A stretch of DNA of 64,000 bases from Aphanomyces cochlioides. Taxonomy: Eukaryota; Oomycota; Saprolegniomycetes; Saprolegniales; Verrucalvaceae. Below, piece after piece: positions 9,789 to 21,300 of this stretch (position 1 is the stretch's first letter; each line of letters starts with the position of its first letter). Location: positions 248,001 through 312,000 of the forward strand of contig JAHQRK010000022.1 of NCBI GenBank assembly GCA_019828595.1, in the 5' to 3' direction. The notes under the pieces were generated by a model, which had not been told where the DNA came from, did no database searches, and saw only the letters and a program-made list of their open reading frames with translations. The position numbers and the translations under genes are program-made.

Positions 9789-10839
9789 TTGTTTTCACCA
9801 CCACGCCTGCTTTTTCATTCACAACATCGCACCCTTCTTTTACACCACGGAGCGCACTTACACGCGCACACACTAACACATTGGACTTGTCCATTTCATT
9901 CACAACTCACACACCAACATAACCATGGACTGCACCTTTTACACTGCCATTCAAATTGCAAAGACAAAACACAGCATCCACGCACAGAATGCGATGCCAT
10001 ACATTCCTCCAAAGTCTCACGCCCAAGCTTGTCTCGCTCCTCTCTCAACGATCGAATGAAGCACAACTCATTCTCATGTCTTACTCTCGACAGCACACAC
10101 AACCAAAATGGCGTCTAAGCAAGACGTTGATGTTTTCAGCGACAATACACATTACAAGGCGATGGCTTCCTTCAGGACAGCACACACTTAACAATCATAC
10201 GCGGAGGAGTTCCATCATGTAGAGGCCATGCATCATATGCTGGACGTCGTATCGTGTTCTCTTCAAAGAGCTATGAATAGAAAGAACGACCCATCCAATG
10301 CATGTGAAAGTTGCACGTAATGTGGAGCAAGCATACGTTGTCCACACTGATTCAAGTTCGACGAGGAGAATACTCTATGCTCCAAAAAGTGCTCTTTTGA
10401 CGACTTCTCGAGGCGAGGGACAATGACCCTCGATTTCTGTCAATATTCCGATCTCATTCGAATCCCTCCTGTGGATAGTTCTTTCAACCACACATCGTTT
10501 GCTTTCTGAGCTACAAGACTCTAGATATTACTGTAGGATGAGTTTTTATGTCATTGCTTTAAAGTATATGTCATAGCATGGGAATCGCCAGAAGAAAGGA
10601 CCATGACGTGGTTAGCGAAGCATGGGCAGACGAGTGTATTCCCTGTGATGTGGAAATGAAACGGGATACTTTGTAGTATGGGATGTCAGTTAGTTGACAA
10701 TGGTGTGTTTGAGTGTGCGTGTTGTTGCATAAGCTGAAGGAGGTAGTGTTCAGGGTGTATGGGAGGTGTTGTCAGGTGTGTGTATGTGTGTGGAAGAGGA
10801 CGTGCGAGTGTGTGTGCATGGTCCTATGGAAGCATATAC
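9789..10839 (+). repeat. tRNA-Phe unit spacer, copy 1
   Basis: Spacer between the tRNA-Phe at 9716 and the next tRNA-Phe start at 10840, giving a unit of 1,124 bp. Positions 9789 to about 10785 recur, apparently identical, at 25587 to about 26583. I see no convincing gene. Short ORFs exist, for example ATG 9925 to TGA 10059 (44 codons) and ATG 10108 to TAA 10191, but the near-identical copies give no test of coding. The right end is GT-rich (10710-10820), ending in GCATATAC before the tRNA stub. Confidence 0.85.
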
Positions 10840-10853
10840 GCCGCGATAGCTCA
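10840..10853 (+). pseudogene. tRNA-Phe 5' stub (nt 1-14) with native upstream flank
   Basis: GCCGCGATAGCTCA preceded by non-LINE sequence (GGAAGCATATAC) and followed directly by the LINE C 3' end. It marks the original start of the second tRNA-Phe gene before LINE insertion. The flank before nucleotide 1 is not repeated at the right junctions, so the target duplication is exactly the 14 tRNA nucleotides. Confidence 0.93.
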
Positions 10854-11010
10854 CTGCAATGGGGAGGTATATTAATAGACTTTCAATATCTACTAATACT
10901 AATATTGCCTACTAACGGCTCATCCCACTTCCAAATGCTTCAGCAGATTTTCTACTTTGGGCTTTGGAGTACAGCGATTTTTGACTTGTTGAATAAATAC
11001 TTGGGGCTTG

Positions 11011-14000
11011 TTAATTTGGGGCTGAAGGTTGGAGCGCGAGCAAAGTCGGGTACTTGGCTACCAGTGGGCGATAGACAGGTTGTCTATGCAAAGTATTGAT
11101 TGCTGAAATTGCTTCCACTCGTTGAGGGCTGTCAACTTCTTGGAGGCGAAGCCATCTGCGGATCGATGCATGCCATCGGATGAAGCTGACTTCTTGCCAA
11201 ATTTCTGGCGGAGGCGGCTCCTTCGATTCGAACTTGGCGGCGTTGTGCGTTGTCCAAATATAGTGAAGGTTGGAAGCACACAGAAGAGCCCAGAGCACAA
11301 ACAGTATGTCTTGAAGCTGGCTACCGCGTTCGTTGACTTGAAAGCGGTCGATGTTGGTGATGGCAGTCCAATCGAAATTGACACCGAAGCATCGCCAAGC
11401 GGTCGCGTGAAAACGCCAAAGGGGATACACGCGAGAGCAGGTGTGGAAGGCGTGGTGTTGGTTCTCCGGTGCGTCGCAATTGGTATAGACACAGCAAATT
11501 ACGTCTGGCTGCTGAGGTTGCAAGTAGAACAAGCGCGAGTTGACAGGCAGCATGTTGAACAACAGTCGAAACCAAACGTCGCCATGGAGGGGAGGCGGCC
11601 AACGGCATGTTTTGCGGATGAGTCGCACGTAGGTCGCAATATCTTGTTGCTCGACGCGGGACGATGTCGCCACTGGGTGCGGTTTTCCATCCGAAGGGGC
11701 GTGATGCGCCAAACGTGATACGAGTCGCTTGGGCCAACGCTCGAAGGATAGCAATTGATCTTTGAAAAGTGCCTTGAAAGGGTGACTTGTTGTATCGATA
11801 TCGGTCAAAGCAGTTCCAGTTCGAACGCCAGACGTGCGGAGGACTTGGTCGAATATCTTGGTGAGGTGGCTATAAACTTGACCAGCACGTTCGGGTGCTG
11901 CAAATCCCATCGCGCCGTTCGCTTGTAACGTCACTTGTGCCGCACGGTTGTTGGATGACAGTCGATCAATAAACGCAGCTCTTGTAGGCCATGTCCCTTG
12001 CCGTGTCAAGAAGTCTTTGAGGCAGTGGAAACCGTTTTGAGACGCATGTCTACACCATCGACGACACAGAGCAGTCTTCACGACATTTGATGTAGCACCC
12101 GCAGGACCAACTTGCAGAGCGGGGTAGGATGTCAGCCACACGGGGAGGTTCAAAAGTTCTTCGAGGCTTGGTGGCGAAGCGGTTCGCTTGGCCATAGGTG
12201 TGGCGGCCCATTGATGCCAAATGTCGTGCCAAAGAGGATGCAGCTCCCACAAAAACAACCACTTGGAGCTGTGGTTGGGGAAGTACGTGAGAAAGTCGAA
12301 CGGGTGGGTGTCGCGATACAGCTTGTTCATGACACGGGAAAATTGTCTCTTGACAAGCAACTTCCATGGGGCAAATGTGTTGGGTGAATTGGGCTGCATC
12401 AAGAGTTGGAGCCGCAGCAGTCGCTGAGTCCGAAGCTTCGAAGCCACATGCGGAATACCGAGGCCGAGTTTTTGATCGAACTGCCACTTGCGGCAAATAG
12501 TTGAGCGATGATGGTCGGTGATTTGCGTCTTCCGACCAAGGATGTACTTGTTGACCATTCTTTGCCAAACGGCAACCATCGTTGGAGGCACATACACTGC
12601 AGCCGTGACATGCCATAACAACGACAACAACATGGTCGATACGATGAGTTTGCGGCCTTGGATGGTTCGCGCACGACTTCCCCACGTTTGAAACGCAGCC
12701 AGAAACTTGTCGTTCAGTTGCTGGACTTGAAAATCGCGCGGCAGTCGGTGGCCAAAGAGAATACCAAGGTATTTCACTGGCTTCTCGCTCGGCAAGACGT
12801 TCAAGAGGCCACCATCGTCGATGTCTTCGATATCGAGATTGTTGTTGAGCGCCAAAGTCATGCACTTGGCAACGTTGAGACGAGCTCCAGACACAGAGCA
12901 AAAGTCTTCGACAATTGCCATTTGCTCGACCGCCGCTTGGAGGGATGACGAGAGTAGAGTCGTGTCGTCGGCAAAGTAGATGCTCGTCAGTGAGTCTCCA
13001 TTTGGAAGGGGAATACCAAAATCAGGAGATCCGCGTAGCATTTCGCCGAGTGGCTCGAGGTAAAGTACGAAGAGAGCATGCACGATAGGGGGCAACCTTG
13101 CTTGACTCCGCGGGTAGGCCGTATGGTAGGGCCAAGACCGTCGTTGAAAATGATCTGGACCAGAGGCGTATTGTAAAGCAACTGAACCCAAGACACAAAT
13201 GTGGGACCGATGTTCATCTCCTTGAGTACGTCGAAGAGAAAGCCTTGGTCAACCATATCGTATGCCTTGGAAAAGTCGAGAAACGTCGCGTAGTAGTCGT
13301 GGTCTTCATTGGTACAGAAAGTCTGCAATGCTTGTACCAGCATCACGTGGTCGTGCAAGCGACGGCCAGGGACAAAACCAGCTTGGCTTGGGTGAGCGAG
13401 GTATGGGGCAACTTGTGCAAGACGGTAGGCCAGCGCCCGCGATAGAATCTTGACTTCAACCGACATGAGAGTAATCGGCCGATAGTTGCCAGGGTCGCCT
13501 CTGTCTCCAGCCTTGAACAAGAGCGCCACTGCACTTCGGCGTTGTTGGAGCAGGAGGTGACCGTGATGGGTGAGTTGGTAGTTGAACACCTTGAGCAGGA
13601 TTTGGGCGAATACGTCCGGGGAGATTTGAAAGAAAGCTGCAGGCCAGCCGTCTGAACCAGGAGACTTGTTCGGGTTCATAGACTTGAGCGCACCGCACAG
13701 GTCTTCCGCCGTGAGAGGACTTTCCAGAGCGTCGCGCTGTTCTTGAGTGAGACGTCGAGTAATGGCTCGAATGATAGCTCGGCGACGGGCCCGATTCAAC
13801 GGTGGTTGGTCTCTTGGAGTGACCATGATGTTTTTCCAATGAGACGTAAAACCAGCCTTGACTTCAGACGGGTCAGTCGACGTTACACCGTTGATTGTCA
13901 CGGACGAGAGCGGCACTTTGATCCCCTTGGGTCGACGAAAAAAGTGACTGGTACCTCGCTCGTTGACGTTGGCGTGAAAGTCGAATTGCTGATCCAGGTT

Positions 14001-15167
14001 GAACTGTCGGTACTCGCTGCGGGCAGTGTCAAGGGCTTGACGGGCGGTATTAACAATGGATGTCTCAACGAGTCCCATGTCGAATGCTCGGCGGGAAGTA
14101 AGCCACTTCATCTTGAGGCTGTTGAGTGTGTACTTCATCGAGTCAATGTACTGGCGATGACTGACTTGGAGACGCTTCTTCATTCTCTTCAACCAGCCGT
14201 ACCACTTTGCGCCAAAGTTTTGAGTGTCGTCTGCGCGCATCTCGTCCAAAAGTTGATTGGCTTCGGCCTTGATCGCTGCGACTACTTGAGGGTTCTTTAA
14301 GAGCTCACGGGGGAGGCGCCAGTAACTTCGGTCGGGAGCTCGCTGCTCGCAGGAGAGGACCACTTTGTGTTCCATGTGGTCGCCTGCAAAGCTGCTTGGG
14401 GAATAGCTTGAACGTGCGTACGTTTGAGCGACGATATCTTGGTCCACAAACAGGTAGTCGAGGCGGTTGCTTCGACCAGGGCCGCTGTAAACGCGCTCGT
14501 TGGGGTGGTGCATCCTCCACGCATCGGTAACACCAAGTGCTGAAAGCCAGGCAATGCATTCCGCCTTACCAGCGTTGTGGTCTTGGCGAGGTCGAGTCGC
14601 GTCCAGATGCTCCTCCAGGGGTAAGTTGAAATCGCCTCCGACAAAGTGAATGCTGTCGTCTTCAAAGTCGCGAGGCAGGTCGTCGAAAAACGGTGCTCGA
14701 GAGTGAGCGATAACCGGGGCATAGACGTTGTGAAAGTACACAGGAACGCCGTCCCACTGAGTTCGAACAACCATGTATCTTCCAGGTCGGTCATGGGTGG
14801 TCAAGTGTTGCAGGTCGAGGAATCCAGGCATGGATCCATGGAAATACGATGCCACACCGCAGCGCCGATTGTTGAGTGAGTCGACGCGATCAGTGCGGAG
14901 ATCGTTGGTGAAAAGCTTGTATTTGCCAACGCCTACTTCGTTGTTGAGGTGGAGTTGGAAGGTTTCGAGATGTTTGATGTTATTGATTTTGGTTTCTTGA
15001 AAGAAAACGGCTTGGGTCGGAATTTGGAGTCGCCGCGCCACAAGATGTCCGTTGTCTTTCAGCCCATTGAGGTTGGCAGTGGTCAGTTCGAGTATGGGGA
15101 ACTTGGTGAAGAGACCGGCCGCGACCACCTTAGCCACGGAACGCGACAGACGTTGCGTTCGCAACAT
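11011..15167 (-). pseudogene. LINE C ORF2: endonuclease / reverse transcriptase, one 2-bp frameshift
   Basis: Homologous to a 1,384-aa ORF2. It starts at ATG 15165-15167, 38 nt upstream of the ORF1 stop, so the ORFs overlap. Endonuclease motifs (FFQETK, GGDFNLP, NRLDYLF, GDHMEH) lie in the first ~290 residues. RT motifs follow (NKSPGSDGWP, NYRPITLMS, DFSKAYDMVD, GVKQGCPLSC, YFADD), with a C/H-rich zf-RVT-like end (CCVYTNC...HHAFHTC). A 2-bp AG insertion at about 13071-13076, between GVKQGCPLSC and LFVLYLEPL, breaks the frame. LINE D lacks this insertion. Apart from it the reading frame looks open from end to end. Confidence 0.92.
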
Positions 15168-18129
15168 CTCCCAGCATGAGTGTCTGAGTGTCGGGTTGGA
15201 ACATCACTTGGTTGTCGAAGGTGGGGTCCAGGGAGCCAGCCTCATGGAATTCCAGGATCGTGGTCAAGACGTATCGCGACTTCTCGTCTTCGCCGGCATA
15301 CAACGTTTCCATGATATTCCAAATCAAGAGGCCGAAGCTCGTGTCAAGCAATATGGCAGATAGCGATATGCCCGACAAACAGCGGGAGCCCAAATGAGAA
15401 GCCAGTGCAGTGACCGGGTACTTGGTAGAGGCCACGATCGCAGCATCACTGTTGTAGTACGTTGGAGCATGAATGGACAAGAGAACTTCTGCCACAGCCA
15501 ACACTTCTTCCAGGTCGCCGCGGTGGAGGGAAATCTCGTCGCCGTCAATGGTAGTATCGATGAAGTCGATGTTCTTGAATAGCTCGATGTTGCTGAAGAT
15601 GGCTTGAACGTGCTCGCGGGTCATACGCACACCCCACGTCAATGAGTACAGCTGGGAGAACGGTTTGTCTCCACCCCAAGTCGCTCGAAGCCACCGATGG
15701 AGGAGGCGTTGTCTCACAAAGTACTCAAAGCACGCACGGTCTTCATCAAAAAGTCGGTGCAGTTGCAAGCCAAATTCAATCGGGGAACGCTCGAGATGGC
15801 TACACAGCATGTCGACGCGGCCGTCGTTGATGAGTTGGGCAAGGTTGAACGAGCTGTTGGTCACTGCATCTTCGACTTGGGTTGAGAGATGCAATGGAAC
15901 TTTGGCTGTCTTGGTGTCGAGGTCTTGTAGTTCGGCGAGAATTTCGTCAAGAGACATTTCTATTTGCTTGGGAACGCCATCTTGGATCTTGGTGCCGCCG
16001 ACAAATTGACCGGACGTAGGGAGGTGGGGAGGGTCATCCGAGACGTCCAGCTTGGGTACAATCGTTGAGATCTTGTAATCGCCAAACTGAGCAACGTGTT
16101 CCTCGGGGTTGACACACACACGTTCGTCGAGGGCTTCAAACATGTTGGGCGAAATCCAAGAGCGGCCATGCTCGGGGGAATCCACTTGCTGTTGCGTCTT
16201 CTTGCGCTTGCCTCTCGACGCCTTGACGCCAGTCCACTGCGGAGGGTTGGCTTGCGCAGTTTTCCGACGTTTTGGCGCCTTGGGAGTCGAAGAAGGCGGG
16301 TTGGTTGGGCTGGGAGCTGGCTTGTTCAATCCATATTGGCGGGACGTTGCATCAAGGTCCAAACGAACCAAGTTCTTGTCACGAAAATACCACCCTTGAC
16401 CGTACACGCGGAGACAACGGCCCTTGAAAAGAATTTCTTCGACGAGACGGCCGTCGCGCTGTATGGTCGTTGGTACGGAGGTTCCTTCAAAGTAAAGGCG
16501 GTACCGAGAGCTCGCCATACCGCTTGAAGAGGAAACGTTGGGGTAGGAGCCCCACAGGAAGCGTGGCTCCAACTTGGTCATGACGTCGAAGATCAGGCGC
16601 TCTTCGTCTTGATCTTGAAGGCCTTGAGGGATGTCCATGAAAAATCCGCCGAGGACGTGCGGAACGTTCATCGTGAAGTGTTGGGACGAGCCATCTCGAG
16701 CGACTTGAATCTTAAACGCGATGCCTCGCAGCTTCGTCATCGCTTCGTGAGAGGCAACACCCCACTTGAGCATGCGGTTCGGGATGTCCTTCTCGCATCT
16801 CACAATGTCAGCAATCGCAGTGTCGAGGCCGAGGGCTTGGTTGTCGAAAAGGATCGATGCCATGGCAGCTGAAACATCGATGGTCTTCGTGTGTGCACCC
16901 GTGGGCATCTGCAACCAGCCGACGATGCCGCGCGCCGAGTGCTTCTGGATCGGGAGGGTGTCTTCAAACGTGAGGGTTCCAGCAGCACGCTTGCGAAGGA
17001 GGGGTTCGAGTTCCTCCATCGTGGGCTGGTAAGGAGCAACGTCCTTGGTCTTGATGGCCTTGGCAGACTGAGACCGCTGTTGCGCTTGGAAGGCCCATAC
17101 GTCGTTGGGGGCCTGGCGGTTGTTGGGTTGGCCACGGCCAGGTGTCTGGGCTCCGCCAGATTGAGAAATGTTTTCCAAATGCGATCCGGGTGAAGCCTGA
17201 GATGATGGCTGGCGGACTGAGTGAGAGTCCGAGTCGTGCGTCAGACCAACACTCAAGCGTGCGTCAGAGGCTTGGTCTTGTCCGGACCCTGTCCCATGGT
17301 GGACAGAGTCACACGTTTGACCTTCACTCGCGTTGGACTTCGAGAAGCTTCCATGGGTGACTTGGTCTTGAGTATTCCCATGACCAACACTGGCCACAGG
17401 GTTGTTCGCGATTGTTCCAGATCTTGCCCGATGATTCTTCGAGAAGAGACCATCACTCATGGAGCGACTAGTCTCGATGGGATCTTGACCTGTCGCCAGA
17501 GTGGACTTGTCGCTCGGGGGATTCTTTGAGAAGGGACCTTCACTCAGGGATGGACTGTTCTCGAATCTTCCTTGACCTGTCGTCATGTTGACGTCGGTGC
17601 TTGAGCGAGTCTTCGAGAAGCCACTATCACTCGTCGAGAGAACATTCTCGAAAGGAACAGAACCCAACGGAGTCTTGCCAGGCAAGCCACCATCACTCAC
17701 GATGGACGTGGTTGATGGAGATTCTTCGGGCAAGGTCGTTGACGTCATGAGCACATCTTCCGAGGTTGGAACGCCGTCTTGCCAGGCTTCGTCGCAAGTG
17801 TCAGAGGTCGTTGGATCATTCGCGGGATCGCAAGCCTTCGTCGAGCGAGTCACAGGCAAGGGTTCAAAACGGCGCGGTTTCGAAGGGGTTGCACGTTGAC
17901 GTGGAAACGGAACGCGCGTTGGAGTAGGGAGCGGATTCGTAGACGCGTCATGATGCGAAGCGTTGGAAGCATCGTCGACGTCCTCTTCCAACGACGACGC
18001 CATGTCGGTATCGCTTGGGGATGGGTCAGCAACGACGATGACGTCCATATCGCTGGGGCTGGACGCCGAGGGAGAGAACGCGGAGGAGCAAGATGGGGCA
18101 CGAGGGTTGGTCGAGCGGGTAGCAACCAT
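15130..18129 (-). CDS. LINE C ORF1 protein (999 aa)
   Basis: Intact ORF from ATG 18127-18129. The first ~340 residues are Ser/Thr/Asp/Gly-rich and contain imperfect repeats built on phrases like G-x-F-S-K-N and D-G-L-F-S-K. From about residue 340 (WAFQAQQRSQSAKA) it aligns with the family-1 ORF1 (LTFEDTLPIQKHS, GWLQM, EPRFLWGSY, SRYRLYFEGT, FKGRCLRVYGQGW, WISPNMFEALDER). A basic segment (PKRRKTAQ, RGKRKK) could bind nucleic acid or act as a nuclear signal. No named domain is recognised. It overlaps ORF2 by 38 nt. Confidence 0.82.
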   Translation of the reverse strand: MVATRSTNPRAPSCSSAFSPSASSPSDMDVIVVADPSPSDTDMASSLEEDVDDASNASHHDASTNPLPTPTRVPFPRQRATPSKPRRFEPLPVTRSTKACDPANDPTTSDTCDEAWQDGVPTSEDVLMTSTTLPEESPSTTSIVSDGGLPGKTPLGSVPFENVLSTSDSGFSKTRSSTDVNMTTGQGRFENSPSLSEGPFSKNPPSDKSTLATGQDPIETSRSMSDGLFSKNHRARSGTIANNPVASVGHGNTQDQVTHGSFSKSNASEGQTCDSVHHGTGSGQDQASDARLSVGLTHDSDSHSVRQPSSQASPGSHLENISQSGGAQTPGRGQPNNRQAPNDVWAFQAQQRSQSAKAIKTKDVAPYQPTMEELEPLLRKRAAGTLTFEDTLPIQKHSARGIVGWLQMPTGAHTKTIDVSAAMASILFDNQALGLDTAIADIVRCEKDIPNRMLKWGVASHEAMTKLRGIAFKIQVARDGSSQHFTMNVPHVLGGFFMDIPQGLQDQDEERLIFDVMTKLEPRFLWGSYPNVSSSSGMASSRYRLYFEGTSVPTTIQRDGRLVEEILFKGRCLRVYGQGWYFRDKNLVRLDLDATSRQYGLNKPAPSPTNPPSSTPKAPKRRKTAQANPPQWTGVKASRGKRKKTQQQVDSPEHGRSWISPNMFEALDERVCVNPEEHVAQFGDYKISTIVPKLDVSDDPPHLPTSGQFVGGTKIQDGVPKQIEMSLDEILAELQDLDTKTAKVPLHLSTQVEDAVTNSSFNLAQLINDGRVDMLCSHLERSPIEFGLQLHRLFDEDRACFEYFVRQRLLHRWLRATWGGDKPFSQLYSLTWGVRMTREHVQAIFSNIELFKNIDFIDTTIDGDEISLHRGDLEEVLAVAEVLLSIHAPTYYNSDAAIVASTKYPVTALASHLGSRCLSGISLSAILLDTSFGLLIWNIMETLYAGEDEKSRYVLTTILEFHEAGSLDPTFDNQVMFQPDTQTLMLGDVANATSVAFRG

Positions 18130-18181
18130 ATTGTCAGATAGCGTAGAGTGGTACTGCGGGGTAGCTGGCAAATTGGAAACT

Positions 18182-18195
18182 GCCGCGATAGCTCA
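18182..18195 (+). pseudogene. tRNA-Phe 5' stub between LINE C and LINE D
   Basis: The same 14-nt GCCGCGATAGCTCA, preceded by the LINE C 5' end and followed by the LINE D 3' end. It shows that LINE D entered the tRNA gene that LINE C insertion had regenerated, so D is younger than C. Confidence 0.93.
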
Positions 18196-18352
18196 CTGCA
18201 ATGGGGAGGTATATTAATAGACTTTCAATATCTACTAATACTAATATTGCCTACTAACGGCTCATCCCACTTCCAAATGCTTCAGCAGATTTTCTACTTT
18301 GGGCTTTGGAGTACAGCGATTTTTGACTTGTTGAATAAATACTTGGGGCTTG

Positions 18353-21300
18353 TTAATTTGGGGCTGAAGGTTGGAGCGCGAGCAAAGTCGGGTACTTGGC
18401 TACCAGTGGGCGATAGACAGGTTGTCTATGCAAAGTATTGATTGCTGAAATTGCTTCCACTCGTTGAGGGCTGTCAACTTCTTGGAGGCGAAGCCATCTG
18501 CGGATCGATGCATGCCATCGGATGAAGCTGACTTCTTGCCAAATTTCTGGCGGAGGCGGCTCCTTCGATTCGAACTTGGCGGCGTTGTGCGTTGTCCAAA
18601 TATAGTGAAGGTTGGAAGCACACAGAAGAGCCCAGAGCACAAACAGTATGTCTTGAAGCTGGCTACCGCGTTCGTTGACTTGAAAGCGGTCGATGTTGGT
18701 GATGGCAGTCCAATCGAAATTGACACCGAAGCATCGCCAAGCGGTCGCGTGAAAACGCCAAAGGGGATACACGCGAGAGCAGGTGTGGAAGGCGTGGTGT
18801 TGGTTCTCCGGTGCGTCGCAATTGGTATAGACACAGCAAATTACGTCTGGCTGCTGAGGTTGCAAGTAGAACAAGCGCGAGTTGACAGGCAGCATGTTGA
18901 ACAACAGTCGAAACCAAACGTCGCCATGGAGGGGAGGCGGCCAACGGCATGTTTTGCGGATGAGTCGCACGTAGGTCGCAATATCTTGTTGCTCGACGCG
19001 GGACGATGTCGCCACTGGGTGCGGTTTTCCATCCGAAGGGGCGTGATGCGCCAAACGTGATACGAGTCGCTTGGGCCAACGCTCGAAGGATAGCAATTGA
19101 TCTTTGAAAAGTGCCTTGAAAGGGTGACTTGTTGTATCGATATCGGTCAAAGCAGTTCCAGTTCGAACGCCAGACGTGCGGAGGACTTGGTCGAATATCT
19201 TGGTGAGGTGGCTATAAACTTGACCAGCACGTTCGGGTGCTGCAAATCCCATCGCGCCGTTCGCTTGTAACGTCACTTGTGCCGCACGGTTGTTGGATGA
19301 CAGTCGATCAATAAACGCAGCTCTTGTAGGCCATGTCCCTTGCCGTGTCAAGAAGTCTTTGAGGCAGTGGAAACCGTTTTGAGACGCATGTCTACACCAT
19401 CGACGACACAGAGCAGTCTTCACGACATTTGATGTAGCACCCGCAGGACCAACTTGCAGAGCGGGGTAGGATGTCAGCCACACGGGGAGGTTCAAAAGTT
19501 CTTCGAGGCTTGGTGGCGAAGCGGTTCGCTTGGCCATAGGTGTGGCGGCCCATTGATGCCAAATGTCGTGCCAAAGAGGATGCAGCTCCCACAAAAACAA
19601 CCACTTGGAGCTGTGGTTGGGGAAGTACGTGAGAAAGTCGAACGGGTGGGTGTCGCGATACAGCTTGTTCATGACACGGGAAAATTGTCGCTTGACAAGC
19701 AACTTCCATGGGGCAAATGTGTTGGGTGAATTGGGCTGCATCAAGAGTTGGAGCCGCAGCAGTCGCTGAGTCCGAAGCTTCGAAGCCACATGCGGAATAC
19801 CGAGGCCGAGTTTTTGATCGAACTGCCACTTGCGGCAAATAGTTGAGCGATGATGGTCGGTGATTTGCGTCTTCCGACCAAGGATGTACTTGTTGACCAT
19901 TCTTTGCCAAACGGCAACCATCGTTGGAGGCACATACACTGCAGCCGTGACATGCCATAACAACGACAACAACATGGTCGATACGATGAGTTTGCGGCCT
20001 TGGATGGTTCGCGCACGACTTCCCCACGTTTGAAACGCAGCCAGAAACTTGTCGTTCAGTTGCTGGACTTGAAAATCGCGCGGCAGTCGGTGGCCAAAGA
20101 GAATACCAAGGTATTTCACTGGCTTCTCGCTCGGCAAGACGTTCAAGAGGCCACCATCGTCGATGTCTTCGATATCGAGATTGTTGTTGAGCGCCAAAGT
20201 CATGCACTTGGCAACGTTGAGACGAGCTCCAGACACAGAGCAAAAGTCTTCGACAATTGCCATTTGCTCGACCGCCGCTTGGAGGGATGACGAGAGTAGA
20301 GTCGTGTCGTCGGCAAAGTAGATGCTCGTCAGTGAGTCTCCATTTGGAAGGGGAATACCAAAATCAGGAGATCCGCGTAGCATTTCGCCGAGTGGCTCGA
20401 GGTAAAGTACGAAGAGCATGCACGATAGGGGGCAACCTTGCTTGACTCCGCGGGTAGGCCGTATGGTAGGGCCAAGACCGTCGTTGAAAATGATCTGGAC
20501 CAGAGGCGTATTGTAAAGCAACTGAACCCAAGACACAAATGTGGGACCGATGTTCATCTCCTTGAGTACGTCGAAGAGAAAGCCTTGGTCAACCATATCG
20601 TATGCCTTGGAAAAGTCGAGAAACGTCGCGTAGTAGTCGTGGTCTTCATTGGTACAGAAAGTCTGCAATGCTTGTACCAGCATCACGTGGTCGTGCAAGC
20701 GACGGCCAGGGACAAAACCAGCTTGGCTTGGGTGAGCGAGGTATGGGGCAACTTGTGCAAGACGGTAGGCCAGCGCCCGCGATAGAATCTTGACTTCAAC
20801 CGACATGAGAGTAATCGGCCGATAGTTGCCAGGGTCGCCTCTGTCTCCAGCCTTGAACAAGAGCGCCACTGCACTTCGGCGTTGTTGGAGCAGGAGGTGA
20901 CCGTGATGGGTGAGTTGGTAGTTGAACACCTTGAGCAGGATTTGGGCGAATACGTCCGGGGAGACTTGAAAGAAAGCTGCAGGCCAGCCGTCTGAACCAG
21001 GAGACTTGTTCGGGTTCATAGACTTGAGCGCGCCGCACAGGTCTTCCGCCGTGAGAGGACTTTCCAGAGCGTCGCGCTGTTCTTGAGTGAGACGTCGAGT
21101 AATGGCTCGAATGATAGCTCGGCGACGGGCCCGATTCAACGGTGGTTGGTCTCTTGGAGTGACCATGATGTTTTTCCAATGAGACGTAAAACCAGCCTTG
21201 ACTTCAGACGGGTCAGTCGACGTTGCACCGTTGATTGTCACGGACGAGAGCGGCACTTTGATCCCCTTGGGTCGACGAAAAAAGTGACTGGTACCTCGCT

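Larger units (their letters stand above)
10854..18181 (-). mobile_element. LINE C, APE-type non-LTR retrotransposon (family 2)
   Basis: 7.3-kb minus-strand element between two tRNA-Phe stubs. It has ORF1 (15130-18129) and ORF2 (11011-15167, one frameshift) and only ~157 bp of 3' UTR, so there is no ORF3. The 5' 34 bp (18148-18181) are identical to the 5' end of LINE B, although the proteins differ widely. A 3' hairpin lies at about 10870-10898. LINE D is nearly identical. Confidence 0.93.

Noticed and set aside
9783..10222. Overlapping ORFs of 68-111 codons in the tRNA-Phe spacer (also at 25581-26020)
   Set aside because: They overlap in several frames, one runs in from the tRNA, and both copies are virtually identical, so conservation says nothing about coding. 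No domain recognised.
11122..11718. Plus-strand ORF of 198 codons and others inside LINE C and LINE D
   Set aside because: Antisense shadows of the ORF2 C-terminus; the minus-strand frame has the recognisable RT and zinc-binding motifs.
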